Below the pieces are notes generated by a model. The model searched no databases and was not told the origin of the DNA. It was given only the letters and a program-made list of their open reading frames with translations. Below are positions 14,948-23,120 of a stretch of DNA of 42,603 nt, one piece after another (the first letter of the stretch is position 1; each line of letters opens with the position of its first letter). Made by a program: the position numbers and the translations under genes. Location: positions 1 through 42,603 of IMG/VR virus record IMGVR_UViG_3300020202_000134; one strand, 5' to 3'. This DNA is from a virus.

Positions 14948-16018
14948 ATGGCCGATACACTGACTCAACTTAGCACCAACGATAACCTGCTCCCGGAGTA
15001 TTTCGTCCCGGAAGCCCTGATTACCCTCTACAACAAAACGCCGTTGTATGAGTTCGCCAAGAAAGCCCCCCAGCCGAAACGGCGTGGCGATACCACGTTC
15101 TGGAACGCCTGGGTGCGTCTTGCGGGCGCGTCTTCGACTCTGGCCGAAGGCGGCAACAACTCCACCGTGGCTCTTTCCTCCCGTCGCGTTTCCGCGACCC
15201 CGGCGCAGTATGGCCGTGGCGTGAAGATCAGCGACCTGGAAGAGTTCATGACGGTCCTGGACGTTCGTGAAGGCGCTCTGGCGCAGCTTAAGGAATCCGC
15301 CAAGGAAACCCTTGAGTACATCTGCCACACGGGCATTTTCAAGGCCCCGTTCTTCACCCAGAACCAGTCCAAGACGCTGTTCCTGTCGTCCGTGATGTCG
15401 TCCTTGGCGTCGTCTTTCTGCGCCAACACGGGCACGAGCAACGTTACCAACCGGCAGTTCCAGTTCCCGGCGGTGTTCAGCACGTCTTGCGCCCGCCTTT
15501 CGGCGGTCAACAAGTCGGCCCCGTCACAGTCGTCTCAGTTGTCCGTGTTTGGTGTCCGTAAGGCCATCAACCGCCTGGAGCGGCTGAACGCCAACCGGAT
15601 GGCGGATGGCATGTTCGTGGCTTACACCCATCCGAACGCGATCCATTCCCTCCGGAAGGACAAGAACTGGGAAAACTGGAACCAGTACACCAGCGAAGGC
15701 CAGGGCCGGATGTATAAAGGCGAGGTCGGCGCGTTGCGTGTTTACGGCGTCCGGTTCGTTGCCTCGGCTGTCTGCCCTCGTTATGCCGTCGCGGCGCACT
15801 CTGTTCTGCCTGTCTTCATCTTCGGCGAGCAGGCGTTCGGCGTGACTGAGGCCCTTGGCGGCCTGGAAATGTTCATGACGAAGAACGGCGCGAACGGTGT
15901 TGTGGATTCCGCGAATCCGTATGCGACGTACCAGTACCTTACTTACAAGATTACCGGCGCGGCGGCGTGTTTGAACCCGTCGGCTGGCGTGATCCTGTGG
16001 GTGCATGAGTTGATCTAA
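14948..16018 (+). CDS. Major capsid protein, N4-gp56 family (probable)
   Basis: A 356-aa protein that begins with the family-like opening (TLTQLSTNDNLLPEYFVPEA), followed by KKAPQPKRRGDTTFWNAW and a long segment with GRGVKISDLEEF, consistent with N4-gp56-type HK97-fold capsid proteins. Codon use is C/G-ending and regular, as expected for the most abundant late protein. Downstream is a strong hairpin (16031-16058). Confidence 0.75.
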   Translation: MADTLTQLSTNDNLLPEYFVPEALITLYNKTPLYEFAKKAPQPKRRGDTTFWNAWVRLAGASSTLAEGGNNSTVALSSRRVSATPAQYGRGVKISDLEEFMTVLDVREGALAQLKESAKETLEYICHTGIFKAPFFTQNQSKTLFLSSVMSSLASSFCANTGTSNVTNRQFQFPAVFSTSCARLSAVNKSAPSQSSQLSVFGVRKAINRLERLNANRMADGMFVAYTHPNAIHSLRKDKNWENWNQYTSEGQGRMYKGEVGALRVYGVRFVASAVCPRYAVAAHSVLPVFIFGEQAFGVTEALGGLEMFMTKNGANGVVDSANPYATYQYLTYKITGAAACLNPSAGVILWVHELI

Positions 16019-16030
16019 AGCTGAGCTTGA

Positions 16031-16058
16031 CCCTGCCCCCCAGCAATGGGGGGCGGGG
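16031..16058 (+). other. Strong hairpin after the capsid gene, no U-tract
   Basis: CCCTGCCCCCC (16031-16041) pairs with GGGGGGCGGGG (16048-16058), 11 bp with one G-U, loop AGCAAT. GAGC/GCTC flank it. Without a T-run it is unlikely to be a full terminator; it more likely stabilises the capsid mRNA 3' end or gives partial termination, lowering expression of downstream genes. Confidence 0.6.
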
Positions 16059-16089
16059 ATGAGGCTCAAACTGACTTAAGGAGAATGAG

Positions 16090-16773
16090 ATGAAAAAACT
16101 TTTGTTGCCGTTATTGATGCTGGTTGGCCTTGTCCCTACACCAACCTTCTCGCACGATGGAACGCTCGACGCTTATGGGAATGGCGGGAGCACGACGACG
16201 CCTGGTCAAAGGATTCGCCGCGCCAGGGGGCATGACCGGGATAAGGAACGGGTCCTTTCCGGCGATGTGATTAACGGGATTTATGGGCGGGGGTTTAATG
16301 GGACCGCTTTCACCACCTCAGATAGCGCCTCTATCGAAATTCAGGCCGGGGAGAACTGGTCTACGACCGCGAATGGGAGCAAGGTGGTTATCAAGACCAC
16401 GCCTCTTACGAGTGTGACCGCCGCGACGAGCGTTTCCATTAATGGAACTGGGCTGATAGTGACTATGCCTTCTGCCCAGACGATTGCGGAAGGCGATGTT
16501 ATTACGGCGGATGCCTGTGGGACTGTGAAGCGTATCACCGCCGCTGGCGCGGTAACGACTAATACCACGAATACGTTCACGGCTCCAGCGGCGAGCAACG
16601 CCGGGTGCGTAATGTATCTGGTGAATGTGGGAGCCCAAAATATCACTCTGGATACCAATTCGAACTTCGTTTCGGCTGGGGCCGCGAATGTGGTGGTGAC
16701 GGCAAACGACGCTCTAATCGTCGCCTCCGACGGGACGGATTGGTATCAGATCAGCGCTTTGTTGGCCAACTAA
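16090..16773 (+). CDS. Secreted beta-rich fibre/decoration-like protein with signal peptide
   Basis: A 227-aa protein. Residues 1-21 are a Sec signal peptide (KK, then LLLPLLMLVGLVP, cleavage probably near FSH). The mature part is Thr/Ala/Gly-rich repeats of beta strands ending in SDGTDWYQISALLAN, a typical end of phage head-fibre or tail-fibre domains. It follows the capsid gene, so a head-decoration or fibre role is plausible. A signal peptide on a virion protein is unusual. Ribosome binding site AAGGAGAAT. Confidence 0.55.
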   Translation: MKKLLLPLLMLVGLVPTPTFSHDGTLDAYGNGGSTTTPGQRIRRARGHDRDKERVLSGDVINGIYGRGFNGTAFTTSDSASIEIQAGENWSTTANGSKVVIKTTPLTSVTAATSVSINGTGLIVTMPSAQTIAEGDVITADACGTVKRITAAGAVTTNTTNTFTAPAASNAGCVMYLVNVGAQNITLDTNSNFVSAGAANVVVTANDALIVASDGTDWYQISALLAN

Positions 16774-16775
16774 AA

Positions 16776-17804
16776 ATGATCAGGCTAAGCCACGTCAGCA
16801 TCCCCTACGAAACCGCCGAGAGGGTCAAGCAAATGATCCTTCGCGGCGAGATCGGGCAGTCAGAGGCAATCGAGGAGTTTGAAGCGGCTTTCGCTCGATG
16901 GCTGGGGGTGCGGCATTGCGTGGCGGTGTCTTCAGGGACCATGGCGGACACAATCGCCTTGGCCGTTCTAAAGCACTTTTACCCTGGGCGGAATGAGGTG
17001 GTTGTCCCGGCCCTTACGTTCATCGCTCAGGTGAATGCCATTACCTATAACGGCCTAAAGCCCGTCTTTGTGGACCATGGAGATGATCCGTCTGAAGTGG
17101 TTGGCAGGGATACTCTGGCGCTTTTTCCGGTGCATCTCCTAGGGAAACCTGTGGATCTCCAGGGGTGGCGATCCCTGCATTTCCCGATCGTGGAAGACAG
17201 CTGCGAGGCGATGGGGTCTTCGTTCTTCAATAAGTCTTGCGGGGCTGTGGGGGAAATGGGGACGTTCTCCTTCTTCCCTTCGCACACGATCAGCACCGGA
17301 GAGGGCGGGATGATCACTACGAACAGCGAAGATCTCGCCAACATGGCCCGCCGGATGAGGAACCACGGCAAGATATCATCCGCCGATTTTCATTTCGATG
17401 TCATTGGCTTTAACGGCAAGATGACCGCGATCCAGGCGGCGATTGGCCTGGGGATGGTTCGAGAGTTGGACAGCATTATCAAGAGACGCCGCCAGGTGTT
17501 TTTTGAGCTTGGCGGGGAAGAGAAACCCGGTGAATTTATCAGCCCACATGCTTTTCCTGTTATTTGCGAGTCAGAGCAGAGGCGCGACTCCCTGCTCCAG
17601 CATTTCCGCGCCGCCGGAATCGAGTGCCGTAACCTCTTCAGCTCTATCCCCACGCAGGAAAAAGCGTACGCGCATCTGGGCCATAAGCTTGGCGATTTCC
17701 CTGTTGCTGAAGATATTGGACGCCGGGGGCTATACGTCCCATGTCACTCAGGGCTTCGGGCAGAAGACATTCAGAAGATAAAGGCGGTCCTGAGTGAAGC
17801 TTAA
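16776..17804 (+). CDS. DegT/DnrJ-fold PLP enzyme with His in place of the PLP lysine (ColD/RfbH-like dehydratase)
   Basis: A 342-aa fold-type-I aminotransferase-family protein. It keeps the PLP-pocket motifs (SSGTMADTIAL, VEDSCEAMGS, GFNGKMTAIQAAIG), but at SFFPSHTISTGEGGM the lysine is His170. His at this place defines the dehydratases ColD and RfbH/DdhC, which remove the C3 hydroxyl of keto-deoxysugars instead of transferring an amino group. ATG 16776 directly follows the previous stop; an in-frame start at 16605 lies within the previous gene. It heads the sugar-modification block. Confidence 0.75.
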   Translation: MIRLSHVSIPYETAERVKQMILRGEIGQSEAIEEFEAAFARWLGVRHCVAVSSGTMADTIALAVLKHFYPGRNEVVVPALTFIAQVNAITYNGLKPVFVDHGDDPSEVVGRDTLALFPVHLLGKPVDLQGWRSLHFPIVEDSCEAMGSSFFNKSCGAVGEMGTFSFFPSHTISTGEGGMITTNSEDLANMARRMRNHGKISSADFHFDVIGFNGKMTAIQAAIGLGMVRELDSIIKRRRQVFFELGGEEKPGEFISPHAFPVICESEQRRDSLLQHFRAAGIECRNLFSSIPTQEKAYAHLGHKLGDFPVAEDIGRRGLYVPCHSGLRAEDIQKIKAVLSEA

Positions 17805-18297
17805 TTTGGGCGGGCGGGACAAACCCATCCCGGGATTCCTGACTGTGGACCTCTTCGAAGGGGCGGATATTCGATCAGACATCGGGGAATTAAAAGGGGT
17901 CGAAGCCGGCTCTGTCGATGAAATCTATGCGAGCCATTGTTTAGAACATTTCAGCCATGCCAAGACGCCGGACGTTCTCCGCACATGGCGACGGGTGTTG
18001 AAGCCAAAAGCCAAGGCTTATATCGCCGTCCCTGACTTCGATGCCATGGCGAAACTTTATCAGAAGTTTGGCCTGACTGATTTCATCCGAAACATGCTCT
18101 ACGGCGACCAGGGCTACGAATTGGCCTATCACTACACGGCCTTTACGTTCCCGACGCTGGCCGCTGCTTTGGTGAATGCGGGATTCCAGGATGTGAAGCG
18201 GATTATGGATATGCCTTACGGGCTGAAGGATTGCTCATCGAATATCGATTCTCTCACACGGCAGCCTATTAGCCTGAACGTGGAGGCAACGGCTTGA
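17794..18297 (+). CDS. SAM-dependent methyltransferase
   Basis: A 167-aa class I methyltransferase of the methyltransf_11/predicted SAM-dependent type: an N-terminal LNLGGRDKPIPGFLTVDL strand-loop, ASHCLEHFSH as the acidic post-motif I segment, and a VLKPKAKAYIAVPD strand. Start GTG 17794 overlaps the upstream stop by 11 bp. In this setting it probably methylates a sugar or a glycosyl intermediate; protein or DNA targets are not excluded. Confidence 0.7.
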   Translation: MKLNLGGRDKPIPGFLTVDLFEGADIRSDIGELKGVEAGSVDEIYASHCLEHFSHAKTPDVLRTWRRVLKPKAKAYIAVPDFDAMAKLYQKFGLTDFIRNMLYGDQGYELAYHYTAFTFPTLAAALVNAGFQDVKRIMDMPYGLKDCSSNIDSLTRQPISLNVEATA

Positions 18298-19124
18298 AGG
18301 TCTCCGTCTTTGGCCCGGTAAAAAATGAGGCCGACTTCATCGGTTACTCGATTATGGACTGCCTAGAGCATGTCCACGAATTTGTTTATGCCGTTGCCAA
18401 ATCGGATGACGGGACGGACGAACTCCTGGACTATATCAAAGAGAAATACGCCGGGGATAAGCTGAAGATCCTCCGCTCTCCTGAATTCGATTTTAACCCT
18501 CACGACATGGCGGCATATAACAACGCTTTCAACGTCTGCATTCAGCAGGCCACGGGAGACGCCGTTTGGTTCAAGCATCCCGACCAGATTTGCCTTAACG
18601 CCGAGAAGATCAAAGACATGTCGAAAGACGCTCTGGCCTGGACCACAAATATGACGAGCTACGCCGGGGACTTCAATACGCAGATAACCAAAGGCCGGGC
18701 GACCCAGTGGAAGAACATTCACGCCAAAAAGTTTGGGCTTCACTACTACGGCGGGTATGGCTCAGTCAATGAAGACATGTACCACAAGGATATTACCGGC
18801 CGGGCCTATGACTTCCACGGTACGGATTTCAAGCGATATCCCTTCCGCGTGGCGGATTCCGGGTTAAACGTGAATCACTATTGCGAACTAAAGGGCTACA
18901 AGCGGCGGTTTGAGAAAATGAAGTCCTGCCTGAAGACGCTCTATCCCGGCTGGACCGACGCCCGGATTGCCGAGGTCGCCACGCAGCATCCCCGCGTCAC
19001 CCTTGAGCAATCATCCGACGCTTACGGACATTTTGAATTTAAGAAGACGAACGCTCCCGTGCCGGACGTGTTTCAGCGGTATCGGAGCGAATTTGAGCAG
19101 GTCCTGGGGAGGAAATCAGCATGA
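18294..19124 (+). CDS. Glycosyltransferase family 2-like protein
   Basis: A 276-aa protein opening SVFGPVKNEADFIGYSI with KSDDGTDEL at about residue 37, the usual nucleotide-sugar-binding start of GT2-like enzymes that act on nucleotide-sugar donors. Later Tyr/His-rich segments are atypical. TTG start at 18294 overlaps the previous TGA; no ATG gives the conserved N-terminus. Confidence 0.6.
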   Translation: MKVSVFGPVKNEADFIGYSIMDCLEHVHEFVYAVAKSDDGTDELLDYIKEKYAGDKLKILRSPEFDFNPHDMAAYNNAFNVCIQQATGDAVWFKHPDQICLNAEKIKDMSKDALAWTTNMTSYAGDFNTQITKGRATQWKNIHAKKFGLHYYGGYGSVNEDMYHKDITGRAYDFHGTDFKRYPFRVADSGLNVNHYCELKGYKRRFEKMKSCLKTLYPGWTDARIAEVATQHPRVTLEQSSDAYGHFEFKKTNAPVPDVFQRYRSEFEQVLGRKSA

Positions 19125-20626
19125 AAGTGTCATTCGTTATCCCGATTTATGGGAAAAAGCCGGAGCAATTGAGAAGGTGCCTAAAGTCGCTGCTTGATCA
19201 ATCCTATAAGGACATTGAGATTATTTGCGTGTTTGACGGCCCCAACGAAGAATTGCAGAAGCTGGCCGAGCCTTTCCCGGTGAAGATCGTGAATCCTGGG
19301 GAGAGGGGTGGTGCGCCGAAGGCTCGAAACACTGGCGCGAAGGTCGCGACGGGCGACATTATCTGCTTCTGGGACGCGGACACCTACGCTGTCCCTGAGA
19401 TGGTCAAGGTGTGGGTGGAGCGATTTACGAAGAATCCGCAAGTCGATTTCCTCTATTCAGGGTATCGCTGGACGGACCCGAATATCCCCGGATACGAGTC
19501 TGAGCAGATTTTCGATCCATGGCTGATCACGAAATACAACTTCATTTCAACCATGTTCCCCGTGAAACGGGAAAAGCTGGTGGAGTGGGACGAGTCCTTG
19601 ACAGGCCTCCAGGATTGGGACTTTTGGCGACGGATCATTCAGAACGGAGCCAAGGGCCTCTACGTTCCTTGCGGCCCTAACGCGGCGGGGGCGGCGTGGG
19701 AGTCCGACTACCCGGATAAGCAGAGTATTTCAGGGGATACGGAGCAGAACACGTTCAAAAACCGTGTCCTGGCGATCCGCCGGAAATTCAATGATCCGGC
19801 CCCGGATGTGCTGGTTTATGGCGGGGCCTTCCGTTACGACGCAATCCGCCTGGCGAAACTCATCGGGGCGGACTACTTCTGGAATCCCGCTTACATCACC
19901 CACGACTACAAAATGTGCCTTTTCGTGGGGTTTAACCCCCCGGAATTTGAGCAGGACATGGCCTTCCTTCTCAAGACAAACCGGGACACGAAAGTTGCGA
20001 TTTACTGGATGGGGATTGATGCCGAGGCTCTCGGGACGATGCCCTTCTTAGAGGTCAAGAAGTTCGTCGCCGCTATCAACCGGGATGTCGCTTATAACTT
20101 CTGCATGGACGAGCGAACGCTCCAGGAGCTGGAGGAGCTGGGGATCAAGGCTGAGGTGGTGCCTTTCCCGCGCCCGGCCGGGAACATTATCACGACCTAC
20201 CCGGAAAAGTTCAAGGTGCTGGCCTTTGGTGACCAGGAGAATAACGCCCTGATCGATTCCGTGATTAAGGCCCTCCCGGACGTGGACTTCGAAAAAGTGG
20301 TCCCGAACAAGGGTTATCGGTTTGAGGACTACTCCGTGTTGGTTCAATTCACCGTTGACAAGACTCTCCAAGATGGGCCTCGGAATGCCTTGATCGGGGG
20401 GCGGTGGATGATCTCGAACATCCAGGCCCCTTATACGGGGTACGTCGATACAACGGACGCTGCCAAAGCGGTGGATGAGATCGTGACCAAGCTCCGGGGC
20501 CTCCAAGAAGTGAAGACCCTTAATGCTGAGGCCCAAGCCCATTACTTGGATCTAACGGACCCGGAGAAATTCAAAGCCAAAATCAAGGGATTGACGGCTC
20601 CGCAGTTGGAGGTAGTCAATGCCTAA
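19121..20626 (+). CDS. Glycosyltransferase, GT2 domain with additional C-terminal domain
   Basis: A 501-aa protein. Residues 1-220 are a GT2 fold: SFVIPIYGKKPEQLRRCLKS at the start, the ARNTGAKVATG loop at 68-78 and metal-binding DAD at 85-87. Residues about 225-490 form a second domain (DVLVYGGAFRYDAIRLAKL, then several Rossmann-like strands) that could be a GT-B-like half. Overlaps neighbours by 4 and 8 bp. Likely elongates or caps a glycan. Confidence 0.7.
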   Translation: MKVSFVIPIYGKKPEQLRRCLKSLLDQSYKDIEIICVFDGPNEELQKLAEPFPVKIVNPGERGGAPKARNTGAKVATGDIICFWDADTYAVPEMVKVWVERFTKNPQVDFLYSGYRWTDPNIPGYESEQIFDPWLITKYNFISTMFPVKREKLVEWDESLTGLQDWDFWRRIIQNGAKGLYVPCGPNAAGAAWESDYPDKQSISGDTEQNTFKNRVLAIRRKFNDPAPDVLVYGGAFRYDAIRLAKLIGADYFWNPAYITHDYKMCLFVGFNPPEFEQDMAFLLKTNRDTKVAIYWMGIDAEALGTMPFLEVKKFVAAINRDVAYNFCMDERTLQELEELGIKAEVVPFPRPAGNIITTYPEKFKVLAFGDQENNALIDSVIKALPDVDFEKVVPNKGYRFEDYSVLVQFTVDKTLQDGPRNALIGGRWMISNIQAPYTGYVDTTDAAKAVDEIVTKLRGLQEVKTLNAEAQAHYLDLTDPEKFKAKIKGLTAPQLEVVNA

Positions 20627-21302
20627 GATCAAGGCGTCTTTCGTTATCCCGGTCTATAACGGGCAAGCCTTTCTGGCTCAGACCATAGAGTCGTGCCTGC
20701 GGCAGACGGAAAAGAAGATAGAGGTCATCGTGGTGGACGACGGGTCTACCGATGGGACTCGGCGGATCATCGACTATTACTGCCGCAAGGATAACCGAGT
20801 AAAGTTCCTTCTTCATGAGAAAAACATGGGCCGCTCAATTGCGAGGAATGGCGGGAATGCCAACGCACAGGGGGACGTGATTCTCGTGCTAGACGCGGAC
20901 GATATCGCTTCCGCTGATCGCGTGGCGCAGACGCTTAACTACTTCAAGAAGAATCCCACGGTGGATATCGTCTATGGCCAGTTCAACGTCTTGGACGCGG
21001 TGGGACGATTTCAGGAAGGATTCGATGTGATGCCCTTCGACTTCGAGCGGGTGAAGACGGACAAGTTTACCTATATCTGCCACTCCACGATGGCTTTCAA
21101 AAAGACTGTTGCTGAGAAGGTCCAGTATACGGATGGCGACTATTCCAAGCATGCCATTGATGACTGGAAATTCCAGGTGGACGCGCACAAAGCCGGATTT
21201 AAGTTCGGAGCGATTAGAAAGATTTTGGGGGCTTATCGCCACATCCCGAAACTGCGCGATGAGGGGAAGATATTGGAGCTGAAAAACGCATGCCTAAACT
21301 AA
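20619..21302 (+). CDS. Glycosyltransferase family 2
   Basis: A 227-aa minimal GT2 catalytic domain: SFVIPVYNGQAFLAQTIESC, DDGSTDGT at 40-47, NMGRSIARNGG loop, DADD at 92-95 binding the metal, and a C-terminal DDWKF motif in the acceptor region. Starts 8 bp before the end of the previous gene; ends overlapping the next by 13 bp. No membrane segment, so it acts on cytoplasmic substrates. Confidence 0.8.
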   Translation: MPKIKASFVIPVYNGQAFLAQTIESCLRQTEKKIEVIVVDDGSTDGTRRIIDYYCRKDNRVKFLLHEKNMGRSIARNGGNANAQGDVILVLDADDIASADRVAQTLNYFKKNPTVDIVYGQFNVLDAVGRFQEGFDVMPFDFERVKTDKFTYICHSTMAFKKTVAEKVQYTDGDYSKHAIDDWKFQVDAHKAGFKFGAIRKILGAYRHIPKLRDEGKILELKNACLN

Positions 21303-22573
21303 GAGCCAAGGTCGCCTTTATCTGCACGGAAGTCGCCGGGGTTTCCTTCTATAGGATTGTCCAGCCCGCTCGTTATTTGGAGAGCAAGGGACATCAGGTC
21401 CGCGTCCTCGGCTACAAGAAAGACAACTGGATGCGCCCTGAGTGGGAAGGCCTTAGCGAGATTAGCTATGGGGATGTGGTACGGACGGATATTGAGAATG
21501 CCTGCCGGTGGGCGGATATCGTGGTTTGGATGGCGCTGCACACCTCCGACAGCTTCCAGCTATTTATGGATCTGCGGAAAGCGCTCCCGGATAAGCCGTT
21601 CGTGACGGAGTTTGACGACATTGTCTTCAGCATCCCCGCCCACAATATCGCTTCCACGGTCTATTACCCTGGCAGCCCTTTGACGGCGATTTCCCACGCA
21701 CAAATGAAGATGTCTGACGCTTTGATCGTTTCCACGCCGGGGCTTAAGGAGCAGCTGGTCCCCTACAACGAGAACATCCATGTGGTGGAGAACGCGATTG
21801 ATTTAGCCCTCTGGCGGTGTTCTTCCCCAGGCCGCCGGAGGGTGACTCTTGGCTGGGTGGGCGGGGGAACCCACACGAAGGATTTGGAAGGCGTGAAGGA
21901 CGTTGTTTTTGAAGTCTTGGCCCGGAACAAGAACGTGGTCTTTCGTTGCGTTCACGGTTGCCCGGAATTCTTCAAGCATAAGCCGGAATGCCCTTGGCTG
22001 GACACGAACGACCCACGCTACGACAAGGCATCAACTTGCCCGAAGTGCGGCGGGGTTGATCGGATCGAGTGGACGCATGATTTTAAGTCCATTGAAAAAT
22101 ACCCGCGCTGGGTTTCCCGCCAGGGCTTTGATATCGGGATTGCCCCTCTTGAGGACAACCTTTTCAACCGGGCCAAATCAAATCTTCGCTGGCTGGAATA
22201 TTCGGCCATGGGTGTGCCTACCGTTGCCGCGAATGTGGGGCATTTCAAAGAAGTCCTCCGCCACGGGGAAACGGGATTTTTAGCAGACACTCAGAACGAG
22301 TGGATCGAAACGATTGAAAGGCTTATCCAAAACCCTGAGCTAAGAAGGGCTGTTGGGCAGGCTGCCAGATCAGAAGTCAAGATGAACTGGAATCCGCAAA
22401 CACTGGGGAAGAAATACAAAACGGTGCTTGAGGAGATTCTAGATGCCAAGTCTTACACGCGCGAACCTCGTGTCGCGGATTCAGCTCTTAATCAACGACC
22501 CGGCGGCGCAGCGGTTCACAGCGGCCCAGGTGCAGGACGAAATTCAGAAGGCGCAGGAATGGTTTGTCCTTGA
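21290..22573 (+). CDS. GT4-type glycosyltransferase with Cys-rich insertion
   Basis: A 427-aa GT-B enzyme. The C-terminal half has the EX7E-type donor site (LRWLEYSAMGVPTVAANVG followed by GETGFLA). The N-terminal half begins VAFICTEVAGVSFYRI. Between them, about residues 220-265, are Cys pairs (CVHGC, a single Cys, CPKC) forming a possible zinc ribbon that typical GT4 enzymes lack. The last about 43 codons overlap the start of the adaptor gene (22443) in another frame, an unusually long overlap. Confidence 0.7.
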   Translation: MPKLRAKVAFICTEVAGVSFYRIVQPARYLESKGHQVRVLGYKKDNWMRPEWEGLSEISYGDVVRTDIENACRWADIVVWMALHTSDSFQLFMDLRKALPDKPFVTEFDDIVFSIPAHNIASTVYYPGSPLTAISHAQMKMSDALIVSTPGLKEQLVPYNENIHVVENAIDLALWRCSSPGRRRVTLGWVGGGTHTKDLEGVKDVVFEVLARNKNVVFRCVHGCPEFFKHKPECPWLDTNDPRYDKASTCPKCGGVDRIEWTHDFKSIEKYPRWVSRQGFDIGIAPLEDNLFNRAKSNLRWLEYSAMGVPTVAANVGHFKEVLRHGETGFLADTQNEWIETIERLIQNPELRRAVGQAARSEVKMNWNPQTLGKKYKTVLEEILDAKSYTREPRVADSALNQRPGGAAVHSGPGAGRNSEGAGMVCP

Positions 22574-23120
22574 AACCCGCGCTTTAACTGACAACACCAC
22601 AGATACCTCCGTTGCCGATCAGGCGGCCTATGATCTTCCCTCCGACGTTCTGGACATTAAGCGGATGGCCCACAAGGGGCTGGAACTTCGCCGTATCTCA
22701 AAGTTCGAGCTTGATCGCTATACAGGGCAGGACTGGACGGACGATAAAGGCACTCCTAAGTTTTACTATGTCGATCTAGACCCCAACAATAAGAAGTACT
22801 ACCTCTATCCCATCCCACAAGGGGAGGACGCCGGGGCGAACGTCGCCGTCGAATACATTAAGCTGCCGCCCGCCCTTTCCTCCGACAGCTCGACTCCATT
22901 TGACGGCCATACATTAATGGTCGCCTACCATGACGCTCTCGCTTACAAGGCGGCAGCGACGCTCTTAGATATTCAACCCACTCAAGAATCGATTGTGATG
23001 GCCCAGCGTTACGAAAAGCGTTTTGACGAGCTGGTGTCTCATTGCATCGAAACCTTTAAGGCCCTGTCTGCGACCCAGCCCATTCGTATGCGTGGGGGGA
23101 GGAACGTCGGTGAACTTTAA
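22443..23120 (+). CDS. Head-tail adaptor (head completion) protein
   Basis: A 225-aa protein with LTRANLVSRIQLLINDP at the N-terminus, ADQAAYDLPSDVLDIKRM in the middle and HDALAYKAAATLLD near the C-terminus, the pattern of podovirus adaptor proteins that bind under the portal. Its first 131 bp overlap the end of the GT4 gene. ATG 22443 is the only suitable start for the conserved helix. Confidence 0.7.
   Translation: MPSLTRANLVSRIQLLINDPAAQRFTAAQVQDEIQKAQEWFVLETRALTDNTTDTSVADQAAYDLPSDVLDIKRMAHKGLELRRISKFELDRYTGQDWTDDKGTPKFYYVDLDPNNKKYYLYPIPQGEDAGANVAVEYIKLPPALSSDSSTPFDGHTLMVAYHDALAYKAAATLLDIQPTQESIVMAQRYEKRFDELVSHCIETFKALSATQPIRMRGGRNVGEL

Noticed and set aside
16605-16775. N-terminal extension of the DegT-like enzyme
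   Set aside because: It overlaps the previous gene in another frame; homology starts at the ATG at 16776 directly after the previous stop.
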